Program-made: the position numbers and the translations under genes
NCBI GenBank assembly: GCA_019802505.1
Contig: JAFMOC010000435.1
Coordinates: 143,501 to 207,500, forward strand
Direction of reading: 5' to 3'
Length of the DNA: 64,000 nt
Source of the DNA: Corydoras sp. C115
Taxonomy: Eukaryota; Chordata; Actinopteri; Siluriformes; Callichthyidae
Notes under the pieces: model-generated
What the model was told of the DNA's origin: nothing
Database searches by the model: none
The model's input: the letters and a program-made list of their open reading frames with translations, nothing else
Shown here: positions 12,629 through 23,505 of the stretch, piece after piece
Layout: each line of letters starts with the position of its first letter
Numbering within the stretch: the stretch's first letter is position 1

Positions 12629-15600
12629 GGGAGCAGATTGTGGTGAGGGGGTGGTCCAAGGAATGTCCACGGACCCCAAAGATAAGTGTAATGGGACGTT
12701 TTGGCCGTGGGGTCCACATGGTTTGGTTTGCTGAGCTTCTGTTCGGAGCTGTTCCTTCAGTTCTGCTCTGAAAGACTAATTACAGCTCTGCAGCATGCGG
12801 GGGCTTCGCATCTGTCAGCACAGCCAGGCTGGGGGGGGGGGGGGGGTGCACAGGGTGGCACTGAGCAAAACTCCAATTAGCAAACAATGACGCTCCTCTC
12901 AAAACCCATGACGTTAACATCATTCCACCAAAAGTGTGTGGACATCTGAACGTTCCACCTTCCTAGGTCTTCCCACCTCCGGAACCTGAAGGTGAACTCA
13001 CTGAGGGATGGTTTTTAAACATGTTGAGATGTTGACATGGACGTCATGATGACCTCATCGTCTGATGACGTCACCGCAGCGCAGAAGAACTCGGGTTCCT
13101 TTTCCTTAATTCTGTATAAGCGAGAACCTACAAAAGAGTTCCCTTTGGAACCCTTGAGGCCATGGATTGAACGTTCCTTTGACGTTTCCAAACGTTCTCT
13201 TAGGTCTCATCTTGTAAACACCAACAAGTAATTAGGATTCGTTTCAGAATGAACAGAAGTACTGGAATCATTTCAGTGAGTCATCCGTAATGGTTCACCA
13301 GCTCGACTGAGTCATTCTGTTGGTGTGGCGTGACGAGGCTTCGGTTATTAGTTCTCAGTTCATAGAGTTCCAAAAGCTGAAGAAAAAAAACACAGAGGGA
13401 AACGTACCCGTGTTCGCTAAAGGGATCAAATCTGGAGTGTTCAAAGGAATCGATTCACTACAATGATTTGAAAGTGGCACATCACTAATAACACCATAGT
13501 GAACAGAGGTGGTCCACGGTTTTAGAACTTAAACCCATCCATCCATTATCTTCTGATTAATCCTTTATTAGCATCACGGGGGGAGGGGGGTGGATGTTTT
13601 GGGCGCTGGGCAGACACCCAGGAACAAGACACCAATCTATTACTGAGCACTTACTCACTTACACATACTATATAGGGGCAATTTAGAGCAGTCAATTCAC
13701 CTTGAATCCATGGGAGGAAAACGGAGAACCCGGAGTTAACCCATGCGGACACGGGGAGAACATGCAAACTCCATGATTTAATTATAAATCCGATGTTTAG
13801 TTGTTTGATCGAGCAGGTAAAGTGTTCCTAATAAAGTGGCCAAATTTGTCTTCCATCCTCAGTTCTGTGTCCCAGTCAAGTTCCCTTGAAGAAGTGCACT
13901 TGGGACTGGAGAGCGACAGGCTTGCATCTCGCAGAGTGGAAATGAGACGTGACCCTGTTCTGGGCTTCGGCTTTGTTGCGGGCAGCGAGAAGCCGGTGGT
14001 GGTGCGTTCCATCACGCCAGGTAACGAGATTAACGATGGCCTCCAACATCACCTCTGATCTTAATTCACCTAGTCATTAAAGTCGTTTAGAACGTTCAGA
14101 ACGAAGGACGCGAAAAATCAGAGCGATTCGGAAAACAACCGACAATAGGACGCGATGCATCGGTTCTTCTGTTGAATTAAGAAGAACCTTTGTGGGTTAA
14201 GGTTCTAAGCCTGGTCTGATCACAGGAGGGCCTTCAGAGGGACACCTGATTCCAGGTGATGAGATCATCATGATAAACGAGGAAGCGGTCAGCAGCGCCC
14301 CCCGGGAACGCGTCATCGACCTTGTCAGGTAAGCGCCAGCTGAAACTTGCCCATTAGAACTCTCCCGCCAGCCAGGGAACCGGTTCCGTTCCATTTCATG
14401 CACCTTATTTTGAACCAATCAGCACGTAGGAAGTTGAAACCAAGAGATATTTGGTTTATTGGCATGAGTCTTCATTTGTGGGCATGTCTGGTTTTCTATA
14501 CGATGGGCGGAGTCCGGTTCCACGGTCTGTAGTGGATAAAACCAAACGTCAGTAACGACGGCGACGATGTCTACAGGTTCACTGAGAGCGCTGCGATCCA
14601 TGTTCTACTTCTATGCGGCGCTCTCTGCTGGTGACTTTGAATAAGACTGAACGGAACCAGTTCCTGATACTGTATAATACCAAATGTTTTTCTATGTTCC
14701 CCGTTTGGTTCCTCTGTCCCTCTTCTGTTCACTTTGTGTTCCATCACCTGTATATGATGTCCCGAGGTGTTGAGTTGGATGGTTCCGCCATCATTCTGTG
14801 ATGTTCTGTTTGTAGGAGCTGCAAGGAGGCCATGTGCTGACGGTTGTCCAGCCCTACCCCGTAAGTGCTCCATCGTTTCTACCCGTGATCTTCTAGATAC
14901 ATTGGGCTTGTTGTCATGTTGCGTGGGTGGGTAGGGCGTTGCTTGAGTGTGTGATCCAGTCTGGTTTGAAGGACTGAAACTTTAATCAATCTCGTCTAGT
15001 CACCAAAGTCTGCCTTCATGAGCGCCGCCAAAAAGGCCAAGCTGAAGTCCAACCCTGTGAAAGTGAGATTCGCAGAGGAGGTCATCATCAACGGACAAGT
15101 TCCCGTAAGAACATCAAATCAATCAATCGAGACAACACGAGATACGAGGGTTTTTCTCCATTTCCAACCTCAGCTAGTATCTAAAATTGGACCGCCATCA
15201 TGTGGGTGTTTACGAACTTTTGAGACGCCCTATAGTCCGGCGACTGACAGGGACGTTTGTTCACGTTATTTCCACAGGAGACGGTGAAGGACAATTCTCT
15301 CTTTTCATGCCAAACGTTCTAAAGGTGTATCTCGAGAATGGACAGACCAAGTCATTTCGGTTCGACTCGAACACCTCATTAAGGTACGTCCAAGACACCG
15401 AAGACAACGACCGACTCAAAGGCATCAGTAAATAAATATGTGTTTGAGGTTTAAAGTAAGCTAGAACCTCGGACCGAGGTAGCGCAGATATTCCGTAAAC
15501 AAGGAACCTTGCCTTGTTTACGGAACCTTACACGTTGCCTATGGATACTAATATGTCGCTCCCAAAATGATGAAGGTTCGGAGGACATCAGACAGTTTTC

Positions 15601-18600
15601 GCCCCCTGGTGGTCACCAGGACTTGTTGGCTCATAATTCTCAGACCATGTAGAACTTTCCATGTGTTCTAATGTTTCTTTAAAATGCTTTGTGTGAAGGA
15701 CGTCCTCCAGACGCTGCAGGAGAAGCTGTCCATCAAAAGCATGGAGCATTTCTCCCTGATGCTGGAGCAGAAGACGGAAACCTCCAGCACCAAGCTAATG
15801 CTGCTCCACGAGCAGGAGATGCTAACTCAGGTATGGGCAGCATTCTTTAAATGGGGCTGACTCCGGAACAGTTGCAGTATTCATTGTTTTCCTTTAAAGC
15901 ACTTTGTTCTGCACTTCCGCTGGGTTCCAGGGAAGTGGGCGGAGCTTTCTAAACCCACGCTGTGTTCCTCAGGTGACGCAGCGGCCTGGCTCACACAATA
16001 TGAAGTGCTACTTCCGCGTCGCGTTCGTTCCCAGAGACCCGGTAGAACTTCTGCGTCATGACCCTGTAGCCTTCGAGTACCTCTATGTGCAGGTAACCGT
16101 GATCGGGGTTCCAATGCTCTACGGCACAGCTGTAAAGAGGAGGTTGGAGTGAAGATTGGATGAGGTGGAGAACCTACAGTCTTTGATCTTTGATCTATTT
16201 GGATCATCAGATGTAAGGGGACCAATGTAGGTTCTGTAATGTGGTACAGGGGTATGATAAGAGCAAGGGATGGGGTTAGGGTTCCATAGGTTCAGGTCAG
16301 GAGGTTCCATACAGGATACTTCACCTAAATAACGATGCCCCTGTCAAACCTGTATGGAACCCGCATGAAGATGCTGACCAGGCACCTCCTGTCTTCAGAG
16401 TTGTAAGGACGTGGTCCTGGAACGGTTCGGCTCGGAGCTGAAGTACGACATGGCCCTTCGTCTGGCCGCTCTGCAGATGTACATTCTGACAGTCAGCTCC
16501 AAGCAAACGCAGAAGGTCTCCCTCAAGTACATCGAGTGAGTAACGAGACGCCACCTCCTCCAGATTTATGTTCAGAGTGAGATCGAGAGCGGTGTGAGAA
16601 CGTGGCCCGAACCTTCGTCCACTCTTCCCTCTCTTTCGCTGTCCGTGCAGGAAGGTCTGGGGACTGGCTCTTTTCCTGCCTCCAGCGGTTCTCTCCAGCA
16701 TGAAGGAGAAGAACATCAAGAAGGCTCTTGCTCACATCCTGAAAACCAACCAGAACTTGGTTCCTCCTGGAAAGAAGGTAAGCAGGGATTCGGAGAATCG
16801 CCCGGAGGCCCCAGGTGACCTTCTGGTGTGGGTCCCCTTGCTTTGCCCAGCAATGATAGATCAATGACCTAGATCTGGTTAACAAGGTTTTCCAGGCTCA
16901 AGCACAATGAGGAGTGGTCCATCTTTGTTTCTTTACACAGTTGACGGCACTTCAGGCCAAAGTTCACTACCTGAAGTACCTGAGCGATCTGAGACTGTAC
17001 GGCGGCAGAGTCTTCAGGTCCACGTTGCTGGTGAGTGTCTTCTCTGCGAGGTTCTGCGTGTTGATGTGCCATGTTCCGGTTCTCGGGTTGGGTACCGTGG
17101 GGTTTTTGATCCGGGTGATTTTGATTTGCGTCAGCAATCGGAGAAGCACACCGAGGTAACGCTGCTGGTTGGACCGCGGCATGGAATCAGCCACGTCATC
17201 AACCCCAAGACCAACATGGTGGCTCTGCTCGCCGACTTCAGCCACGTCCAACGCATCGAGATGTACGCCGAGGACGAGGGCAACATCCGCGTGGAGCTCC
17301 ACGTCCTGGATGTGAAGGTGAACCAAGATCTGGGATCTCTTGATTAAACAGATTGGTTCTTCGGTGTGTGTGTGTGTGTGTGTGTGTGTGGGGGGGATTC
17401 TTTAGGCATGTAATTAAATGATAATAAAAGTATAATAATCATAAATTAGATTTTTATTTATTATTATTTAGCCCATCATTCTGATCATGGAGGGGAGTGA
17501 TGCCATGAATCTGGCGTGTCTGACGGCGGGGTACTACAGACTGCTGGTAGATTCACGAAGATCTATTTTCAACATGGCCAACGCAGGCAAGTGGTGGATA
17601 TCAGGTGAATAACGGGTAATAGGGTATGCGGAACTTAATGTTTTTGGAGATTGGTTAATTGGGCACGTAGAGAGATGAACCGGTGGTTGACGTCTACGAT
17701 GTAGTGTCTACATTTCGTTTATCTTTGCAAGAACAATATTTCCGGGTTCTCATTGCGGTTCCTTCTGTCATAGGCCATGAGAACAGAGAGAAGCACCACT
17801 TTCAGGGCATGGGATGGAACTACGGTTCCTGTAGCGGCTGTGAGGATCACTGTGGAAGACTTTCAGATCCGGATTCCACGTCCATGTACATCAGTGAGCT
17901 TCACCAAGCGCAGCAGAACAGCAGAACGGCGAGGGTGCCAGGCCACGCCCAGCCGCAGTCCTTTTTCAGAAGCAAAGCCTACGACTCACCGCGGAACAGC
18001 GCCAAGGCGTCCTTCATTTTTGGGGATCTTCCTTTCGATAGCGTTAACCCTCAGAACCTTGGGTACCAGCGCTTAAAGGAGGAGCTTCTAGACGTTCCAG
18101 AGGACCACGGGACAATGTTTCGGCAGCAGGGTGAATACAAGCCCCTGGAACCCTGTTTAGACATGGATGACTTCCAGTACAGGAACCACATGGTCTACGG
18201 GGAGGCCAAGATCTTCGGTATGACGGAGGGAATTGAGGAGCCTCTGCTACATGACATCTGCTACGCCGAGACCACTGACGATGGCGAGGACGATGACGAT
18301 GTCAGCTGCGAAGACGACATGTCGATGATCGCTATGGCGGACTCCCGTGAAAGAGCCCTGTCCCTGCTCTCCCTCTCTGAATCTAGTGACGACATCATCG
18401 ACTTGACTTCCCTCCCGCCGCCACCAGAGGTAACTAACAGCGAGGACAGTGACGTCCTGTTACAGTCGCTAAACTCGGCCATAGCGGCCCCGCCTCCAGG
18501 ATTCCGGGACAGCTCGGATGAGGAGGAGCACCAAGCCGGCCGACACCTGGACGTCCCAGTCTCTCTAATCGATGCCATCCCGATGAAAGTGGACAGGCGC

Positions 18601-20237
18601 ACCGAGGAGGTGCTGGACGACACCGTGGTATCTACACTGCAAGCCCTAGAAGCTTTGGCGGCCTCTGAAGACCAGACCCACTTACAATCAGACAATAGTT
18701 CAGGTTCTTACTCTATCGTAACCTTCATCCACTGATGGCGCGCCATCGTCCAACCGTTGACTTTTGGTTTTCCATACCGTGTGACCACATTCCGTTTAAA
18801 TGTGTCGCTGTTTCTGTGAATCACGTTCCTTCTTTTTCATTCTTCCATCCATTTGTTGGTGTCAACTTCATTTTTTGTACAAATAAACAGCCTTTACATG
18901 ATTGGCATGGTGTCCAATTGGCTAAACTGTTTCTCTTTCTGGCAAACAGGTGTCCCAATTTCTCGATCCTATAGTCCTGAATCGGATTCTGGGAACGAGA
19001 CTAATTCCTCTGAAATGACCGAGAGCTCAGAGCTAACAGCGGCCCAGAAATTTTCAGACAACCCCCTGAAAATGTTCGTAGCCACTGCCGAAGGCTATCA
19101 GACACTGGATGCCGAGAAAACAGAGTTTCGGTTGAGGCGTGACGGCACCCCCGAGCCAAGACATATGGAGGGTGACCTCAAGACGTCTCTAGAGATGGAA
19201 CCTGAAGCGATGGAAACCAAATTGCTGTCCGAGTACTTTAAGAGAGACCGACATGTGCTTGGTGGCCAGGACTCCAGTCAAATGACGACTGGGTGTCACT
19301 TAGAGGAAGTTGTTGGGCGATACAATGTAGGTCCCTTTGGCCTTCCAATGGCTTTTCCATGTCAAGGCCACTCCCAGACTCAGGAAGAAAATCGTGTTTA
19401 CTTTGAGCCTCACAAGGACAACTCTGGCAGCTTAACCCACCCTAGAGGTCCTACCAAGGACTTTACCACTTACCCCATAGCCGAAGAAACTTACTCAGCC
19501 CAGGAAGCCGCAGGTAAACTGCCAGTTAGGTTGCCTGCTGCAGAGAAGGACAGTGGGTGTTTGTATGATTACCGTTTGCCTAAGAGGATGTCCTCGCTCC
19601 AGAGTGAGGGTGTATATTCCCTTCAGAGCTCTCAGTGCTCGTCTATTGATGCAGGGTGCAGCACCGGAAGCAGCAGTTGTGTGACACCCATGGATTCGCC
19701 ACTTTGCATATCTGATGATATCCACTTGATAGCCGCATCTCCTCTGAGAGGCCAAGGATATGCAAATGCAGAAGAAAAGGGCTTTGGTCACGGTCCACAT
19801 GGTAAAGTCGTCCCCCAGATGGCCGATCCCACAGCCACCCTGAAGCCCCACGGGAAAACCGGGTCCGAGCCCGGGGCAGGACGAGAAGGATGCCAAAGGA
19901 TGCCCAAGATGAGAGAAACAACAGGTACTGTCTCCACTATTATTTATTTTATCCCACTATGTACAGACCTCACTATTTGGGTGCAGCACCGGAAGCAGCA
20001 GTTGTGTGACGCCCATGGATTCGCCACTTTGCATATCTGATGATATCCACTTGATTGCCACTTGGGTGGTTATGTGACCCCTATTTCTTAAGGCAGCATG
20101 AATAACCCTTGTCCTTCATGCATTGTATTGGCATGTTCTTCCTTTGTGGGATTGGGTGCCAGTGTTCTATTTTATAGTGTAACATCAAATCAATTGTAAG
20201 CTCTAATTAACTCTTGGTCTTTTCCACCACAGTGTAG
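8637..20237 (+). CDS. frmpd4: FERM and PDZ domain-containing protein 4, 17 coding exons, three frame breaks
   Basis: FRMPD4 (Preso) is a postsynaptic scaffold that binds PSD-95 and Homer-type partners in dendritic spines. Exons: 8637-8701, 11324-11425, 13863-14020, 14226-14328, 14816-14860, 15000-15104, 15278-15383, 15699-15830, 15973-16092, 16399-16535, 16651-16777, 16941-17030, 17135-17317, 17472-17604, 17774-18703, 18950-19924, 20233-20237. A PDZ domain begins at VEMRRDPVLGFGF. FERM follows (SAAKKAKLKSNPVKVRFAEE, LMLEQKTE, DPVAFEYLYVQ). The acidic tail has EGIEEPLLHDICYAE, SSDDIIDLTSLPPP and SGNETNSSEMTESSE, and the end is RETTV, a class I PDZ ligand. Exon 5 is one base short and exon 7 two bases short; allowing for these, the length is 1172 residues (human about 1322). 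A GC donor at 17587 is a possible alternative to the GT donor at 17605. The WW-like region is weak. Confidence 0.92.
8801..8890 (+). repeat. (GT)n microsatellite with G runs
   Basis: Two GT blocks, each followed by a G homopolymer, lie in frmpd4 intron 1 about 100 bases after the donor. Confidence 0.9.
9355..9705 (+). repeat. tRNA-derived SINE (plus), frmpd4 intron 1
   Basis: Near full-length copy from CGCGGTGGCTTAGTG to GGGATGGATGGATG, with a C homopolymer in the tail. Confidence 0.88.
9889..9934 (+). repeat. (CA)n microsatellite
   Basis: An uninterrupted CA run of about 23 units in frmpd4 intron 1. Confidence 0.95.
10025..10415 (+). repeat. Pyrimidine-rich minisatellite
   Basis: Variants of CCATACCTCACCTTCAT and CCATACCTCACCTC alternate irregularly for about 390 bases in frmpd4 intron 1. 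The 147-codon open frame across it is an artefact of the repeat. Confidence 0.9.
10660..11230 (+). repeat. Degenerate TGAATCA-rich segment
   Basis: Phrases such as AATCAGTGAATC, GAGTCAGTG and TGAATCGTTCAG recur about every 20-60 bases upstream of frmpd4 exon 2. It may be an old degenerate repeat; the heptamers resemble AP-1/Maf sites. Confidence 0.55.
11862..12205 (-). repeat. Tc1-like transposon remnant and other repeat scraps
   Basis: AGCATGATGCTACCACCACC is the reverse complement of the conserved Tc1 transposase stretch coding KHGGGSIML. The frame is broken. It ends in a scrap of the ATGAGTCCCCCACTGAG dispersed repeat at 12175-12203. Confidence 0.6.
12206..12505 (+). repeat. tRNA-derived SINE (plus, 5' truncated)
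   Basis: It starts at TTTCTCTCAGTACTGGGG, lacking the A-box head, and ends at GAGGATAAAGCGGAAAGTGATG, within frmpd4 intron 2. Confidence 0.83.
12570..12627 (+). repeat. (TA)n microsatellite
   Basis: About 29 uninterrupted TA units in frmpd4 intron 2. Confidence 0.95.
13533..13775 (-). repeat. tRNA-derived SINE (minus, head truncated)
   Basis: It runs from the reversed tail CATCCATTATCTTCTG to ACATGCAAACTCC, about 90 bases upstream of the frmpd4 exon 3 acceptor. Confidence 0.8.
15491..15525. other. Perfect 14-bp inverted repeat in frmpd4 intron 7
   Basis: TTCCGTAAACAAGG (15491-15504), a 7-base spacer, then its exact reverse complement (15512-15525). Each arm contains GTAAACA, a forkhead-type core. 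It can form a hairpin in RNA or single-stranded DNA. Confidence 0.85.
17362..17398 (+). repeat. (GT)n microsatellite, frmpd4 intron 13
   Basis: A short GT run followed by a G run, 45 bases after the exon 13 donor. Confidence 0.85.
19979..20055 (+). repeat. 77-bp copy of frmpd4 exon 16 sequence in the last intron
   Basis: Bases 19979-20055 repeat 19654-19730 (inside exon 16) with a single visible mismatch (ACACCC versus ACGCCC). It lies in the last intron, between the exon 16 donor at 19925 and the terminal exon at 20233. Confidence 0.93.
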
Positions 20238-20772
20238 TCCAGAGGTCCTGAAGCGGAAACACAGGTCCGTGGTACGTCTGTACCCACCCCAACCTGCACC
20301 GACATCCAAATGCATGGTACACTTGCCAAAATTAGGGGTTTCTTCTCAAGATTTTCCCCCTGGGTGTCCAAGTGCCCAAGGAATCCCAGACCAAATCTGT
20401 GGACTCCAACCTCAACCTTGACCACCACTGGTTGGCAAACTTGGAAGTGGACACACGAAGGAGCCCTGATGTTCTGGATCAGTGTCCCCTGAAGGACGGG
20501 CGAGTTGTAGGCTACATCAGAAACCAAGAGCGTCGTCCGGGTTGTACAGAGATTCCCCCGAATCCTTGGACCTACCTGCTGTGACCTTCTGAGACAGAAG
20601 ACCAAAATGAGTTTTCAAACTGACTTAATTTAAAGCCATACGTGGAGTCATGTGATTATGGGATACTGTCTCCGTGGGATACTGCGTGCTGATTGGTGTA
20701 AATTGCTTTTATAATCCACGTCTGATGTATATTTTGGTTAATGTTTATGAAACGGATGAGTATATTGTACTG

Positions 20773-20778
20773 AATAAA
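20773..20778 (+). terminator. Polyadenylation signal of frmpd4
   Basis: AATAAA followed within 30 bases by G-rich sequence, 536 bases after the frmpd4 stop codon. It is the first clear signal in the 3' UTR. Confidence 0.65.
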
Positions 20779-20957
20779 CTGGGGGGAGGTGGGGGGATGC
20801 ATTGGGACTCACAAACAGACAAGTGGTGGACGAACGACTGAACCCCATGCAGTGAGGCACTGGGACCGCTGGCCCCCTTGTTTGGTCCGTCACCTCGTTT
20901 TTTTTAATGGTTTGGAAACGTTTACTCGGCTAAAGACGCTGTTTGTGACCATGAAGT

Positions 20958-21360
20958 TGGGAGGTCTACCTCAGAGAGGTTTACATTGGAAAGGTATACC
21001 TCTTAGACGTTTGTCTCTGAGACTTTTACCTTGGAGACATTCAACTTTGAGACGTTTAACACTTAGACGGTTACCTCAGAGACGTTTACGTCTGAGAGAT
21101 TTAACTTGGAGACATTTACCTCTAAGATGTTTACCTCGGAGAGGTTTACTTTTGAGACGTTTACCTCGGAGACATGTAACTCTTAGACGGTTACCTCTTG
21201 AGACGTTTACCTCGGAGGTGGTATAACTTGGAGGCATTAACGTCTTAGAGGTTTACCTTGGAGACATTTACCTCGGGGAGGTTTACTTTTGAGACGTTTA
21301 CCTCAGAGGGGACTCCTTCGGATATGTATAACTTGGAGACGTTTACTTCGGAGACGTTTA
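20958..21360 (+). repeat. 15-bp minisatellite downstream of frmpd4
   Basis: Degenerate tandem units of the type ACCTCGGAGACGTTT repeat about 27 times. They encode an arginine/leucine-rich 5-residue pattern in one open frame (20789-21226), which has no gene context. Confidence 0.88.
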
Positions 21361-22095
21361 AGACATAACGACGTCGTTTTTCGGGATATTTGGAGCGTCA
21401 AACTGAATTATTTATTTAATTTATGTTCCTCGAATTTTTAAAGATCAAACATGAACGTGCTTCACTTTTAACACTTATTAACTTATTAAGCACATAGAAG
21501 TGTGGAGATTCGATTCGTCCACTTCCTGTTTGTCCTGCCTGTATAACTGCTTCAGCCATAAAAGGGGGCGTGGCTTTAGCTCTATCCATACAATGTGAAT
21601 GATTTACATTTATAAGCACAATAAATAATAAAGATCTCCAGTTTGTCCTAGATCCTAATGCCCGTTTTCATAATAGGTTCCTTCTCTCTTTCTTTCTCAC
21701 TCTCTCTCTCTTTCTATCCCTCTCCGACTCTCTCTCTTTCTCTCTCTTTCGTATCACTTCCTCTTTCATTGTGTCCTGCGTGCATTTATTTAAAAAAATT
21801 CGCTCTGATTTCAGACGAAACCCGACTTCTGTAAACTCCCTATACCACTACCATACACCTTCATCTTACACCACTTTATACCTCCACCTTAAAGCCTCGT
21901 CATTATGCCCCCACGTTTTACCACACCACCTCTCAAATTGACCCTAACTCTAACCCTTTCCTTATACCACCACCTTACAACAGTTTCTCATTACCCCAAA
22001 ACCCTAAACTACCACATTACACCTCCAGCCGACACCATTGTTTCACAAATCTACCTTACACCACTTCCTAACAACCTTAAATTACATCACCACCA

Positions 22096-22134
22096 CCAGG
22101 ACAGGACGCCAATCCATTGCTGGACACACACTCA

Positions 22135-22176
<42 letters not shown>

Positions 22177-22368
22177 ATATGGGGCAATTTGGAGAACTCA
22201 ATTGACCTTGATCCATGTTTTTGGACTGTGGGAGGAAAGCAGAGAACCCGGAGGAAACCCACGCGGACACGGGGAGAACATGGAAACTCCACCCAGATTG
22301 GGATTCGAACCGGGAATCCCCAGTACTGAGAGGAGAACATGCTATACCACTAAGCCACCGTGCAGCCC
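22096..22368 (-). repeat. tRNA-derived SINE (minus) with (CA)n
   Basis: Reverse copy lacking the tail. Its CACACTCACTCAC segment has expanded to a CA microsatellite (22130-22171). The head ends CCACCGTGCAGCCC at about 22368. Confidence 0.87.
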
Positions 22369-22379
22369 TTAGAACAAGA

Positions 22380-22489
22380 ACAATGAATCTGAATTTGAAG
22401 ATGAAGAGCTGGAATGTTGGTCCATAAATATACACCATGTCCATTTTATGATTATAGAACTACAATGTCCATCTATATTCTGAGGTAAC
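22380..22489. repeat. Left arm of a 110-bp inverted repeat around tlr7 exon 1
   Basis: It contains GCTGGAATGTTGGTCCATAA and ends TTCTGAGGTAAC. Its reverse complement lies at 22957-23066 with few differences. Confidence 0.85.
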
Positions 22490-22499
22490 GGTGTAGAGT

Positions 22500-22763
22500 T
22501 CCTGTGCAGGTTCTTGTCCATGTCCCGTCGCCCGCGGTGACCACTCGTTTGTGTAATCTGTCAGAGCTGCTTCATGCATGAGCCTCTTTCACAGCTCGCG
22601 AACCTCTGGGTTTCGATTTTGAGGAACTCGGCGGAGTTAAATTTAGCCGCTCTCACCTGCGACTTCGCTTCGACGGGTTAAAAAAGACAGAAGAGGAAAG
22701 AGGACCACACTGAACCTCAGACGCCGTGCCGTCAGGACATGAACTAAAGCCTGCGACCAGAAG
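22500..22763 (+). promoter_or_regulatory. Promoter / untranslated exon 1 of tlr7
   Basis: This unique, repeat-free stretch ends CGACCAGAAG followed by a donor GTAGGC at 22764. The matching acceptor is TTGCTTGCAG, ending at 23533 directly before the tlr7 ATG. A polypurine segment (GAAGAGGAAAGAGG, near 22690) holds an ETS/PU.1-type GAGGAA core. The transcription start is not determinable here. Confidence 0.5.
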
Positions 22764-22917
22764 GTAGGCGTCTGCATTCATGTTATAATCTGAGATTATA
22801 TTCTGAGTAATGACAAAACAATCAGATTAATTACAGGAGTAATTACATCAAACGTTATTCATATTATTTACAAGATTCATTATAAACATCCAAAGTTCCA
22901 ATCTAGAATTACTTATT

Positions 22918-23279
22918 GACTTGATCCATGTTTTTGGACTGTGGGAGGAAACTGTTACCTCAGAATACAGATGGACATTGTAGTTCTATAATCATAAAAT
23001 GGACATGGTGTATATTTATGGACCAACATTCCAGCTCTTCATCTTTAAATTCAGTCTCATTGTTCTGACTTGTGGTGTTCTCATTTGTAAGTCGCTTTGG
23101 ATAAAAGCGTCTGCTTAATGACTAAATGTGTAAATGTGTAAATGTGTAACTGGAGAACCCAGAGGAAACCCACACGGACACGGGGAGAACATGGAAACTC
23201 CACCCAGATGGGGATTCGAACCGGGAATCCCTAGGGCTGAGAGGAGAACATGCTAAACCACTAATCCACCGTGCCGCCC
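22918..23279 (-). repeat. tRNA-derived SINE (minus) split by a 200-bp insertion
   Basis: SINE bases resume at about 23153 (GGAGAACCCAGAGG) after breaking at about 22954 (CTGTGGGAGGAAAC). The insert 22955-23152 holds the right inverted-repeat arm (22957-23066). It ends with a common fish repeat tail (GTCGCTTTGGATAAAAGCGT, then an AATGTGTAA tandem). Confidence 0.8.
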
Positions 23280-23312
23280 TTGTTATTTTTTTATTATATA
23301 AATTTTATTATG

Positions 23313-23505
23313 CGGCACGGTGGATTAGTGGTTTAGCATGTTCTCCTCTCAGTCTGTGTGAGTGAGTGTGTGTCCAGTGATAGATTGGCGCCCTGACAGG
23401 GTGTATCTGCCCAGTGCCCGAAACGTTCTCACCTGGATGGGCATGGGGAACCCCCCCCGCGACCCTAGTAGAGGATAAAGCGGAAGATAGATGGATGGAT
23501 GGATG
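23313..23505 (+). repeat. tRNA-derived SINE with internal deletion, 28 bases from the tlr7 acceptor
   Basis: Head GCGGCACGGTGGATTAGTGG and tail GAGGATAAAGCGGAAG are present, but the B-box and central block are missing (the jump is after CTCCTCTCAG). The GGATGGATGG tail abuts a branch-point-like TAACTAAT at 23506. Confidence 0.87.

Noticed and set aside
14571..14801. Short frames in frmpd4 intron 4
   Set aside because: They lie between well-supported exons and match nothing in the protein.
20789..21226. 145-codon Arg/Leu-rich frame
   Set aside because: It is an artefact of the 15-bp minisatellite; no splice or promoter support.
20780..22500. Search for prps2 between frmpd4 and tlr7
   Set aside because: No phosphoribosyl-pyrophosphate-synthetase-like translation was found there.
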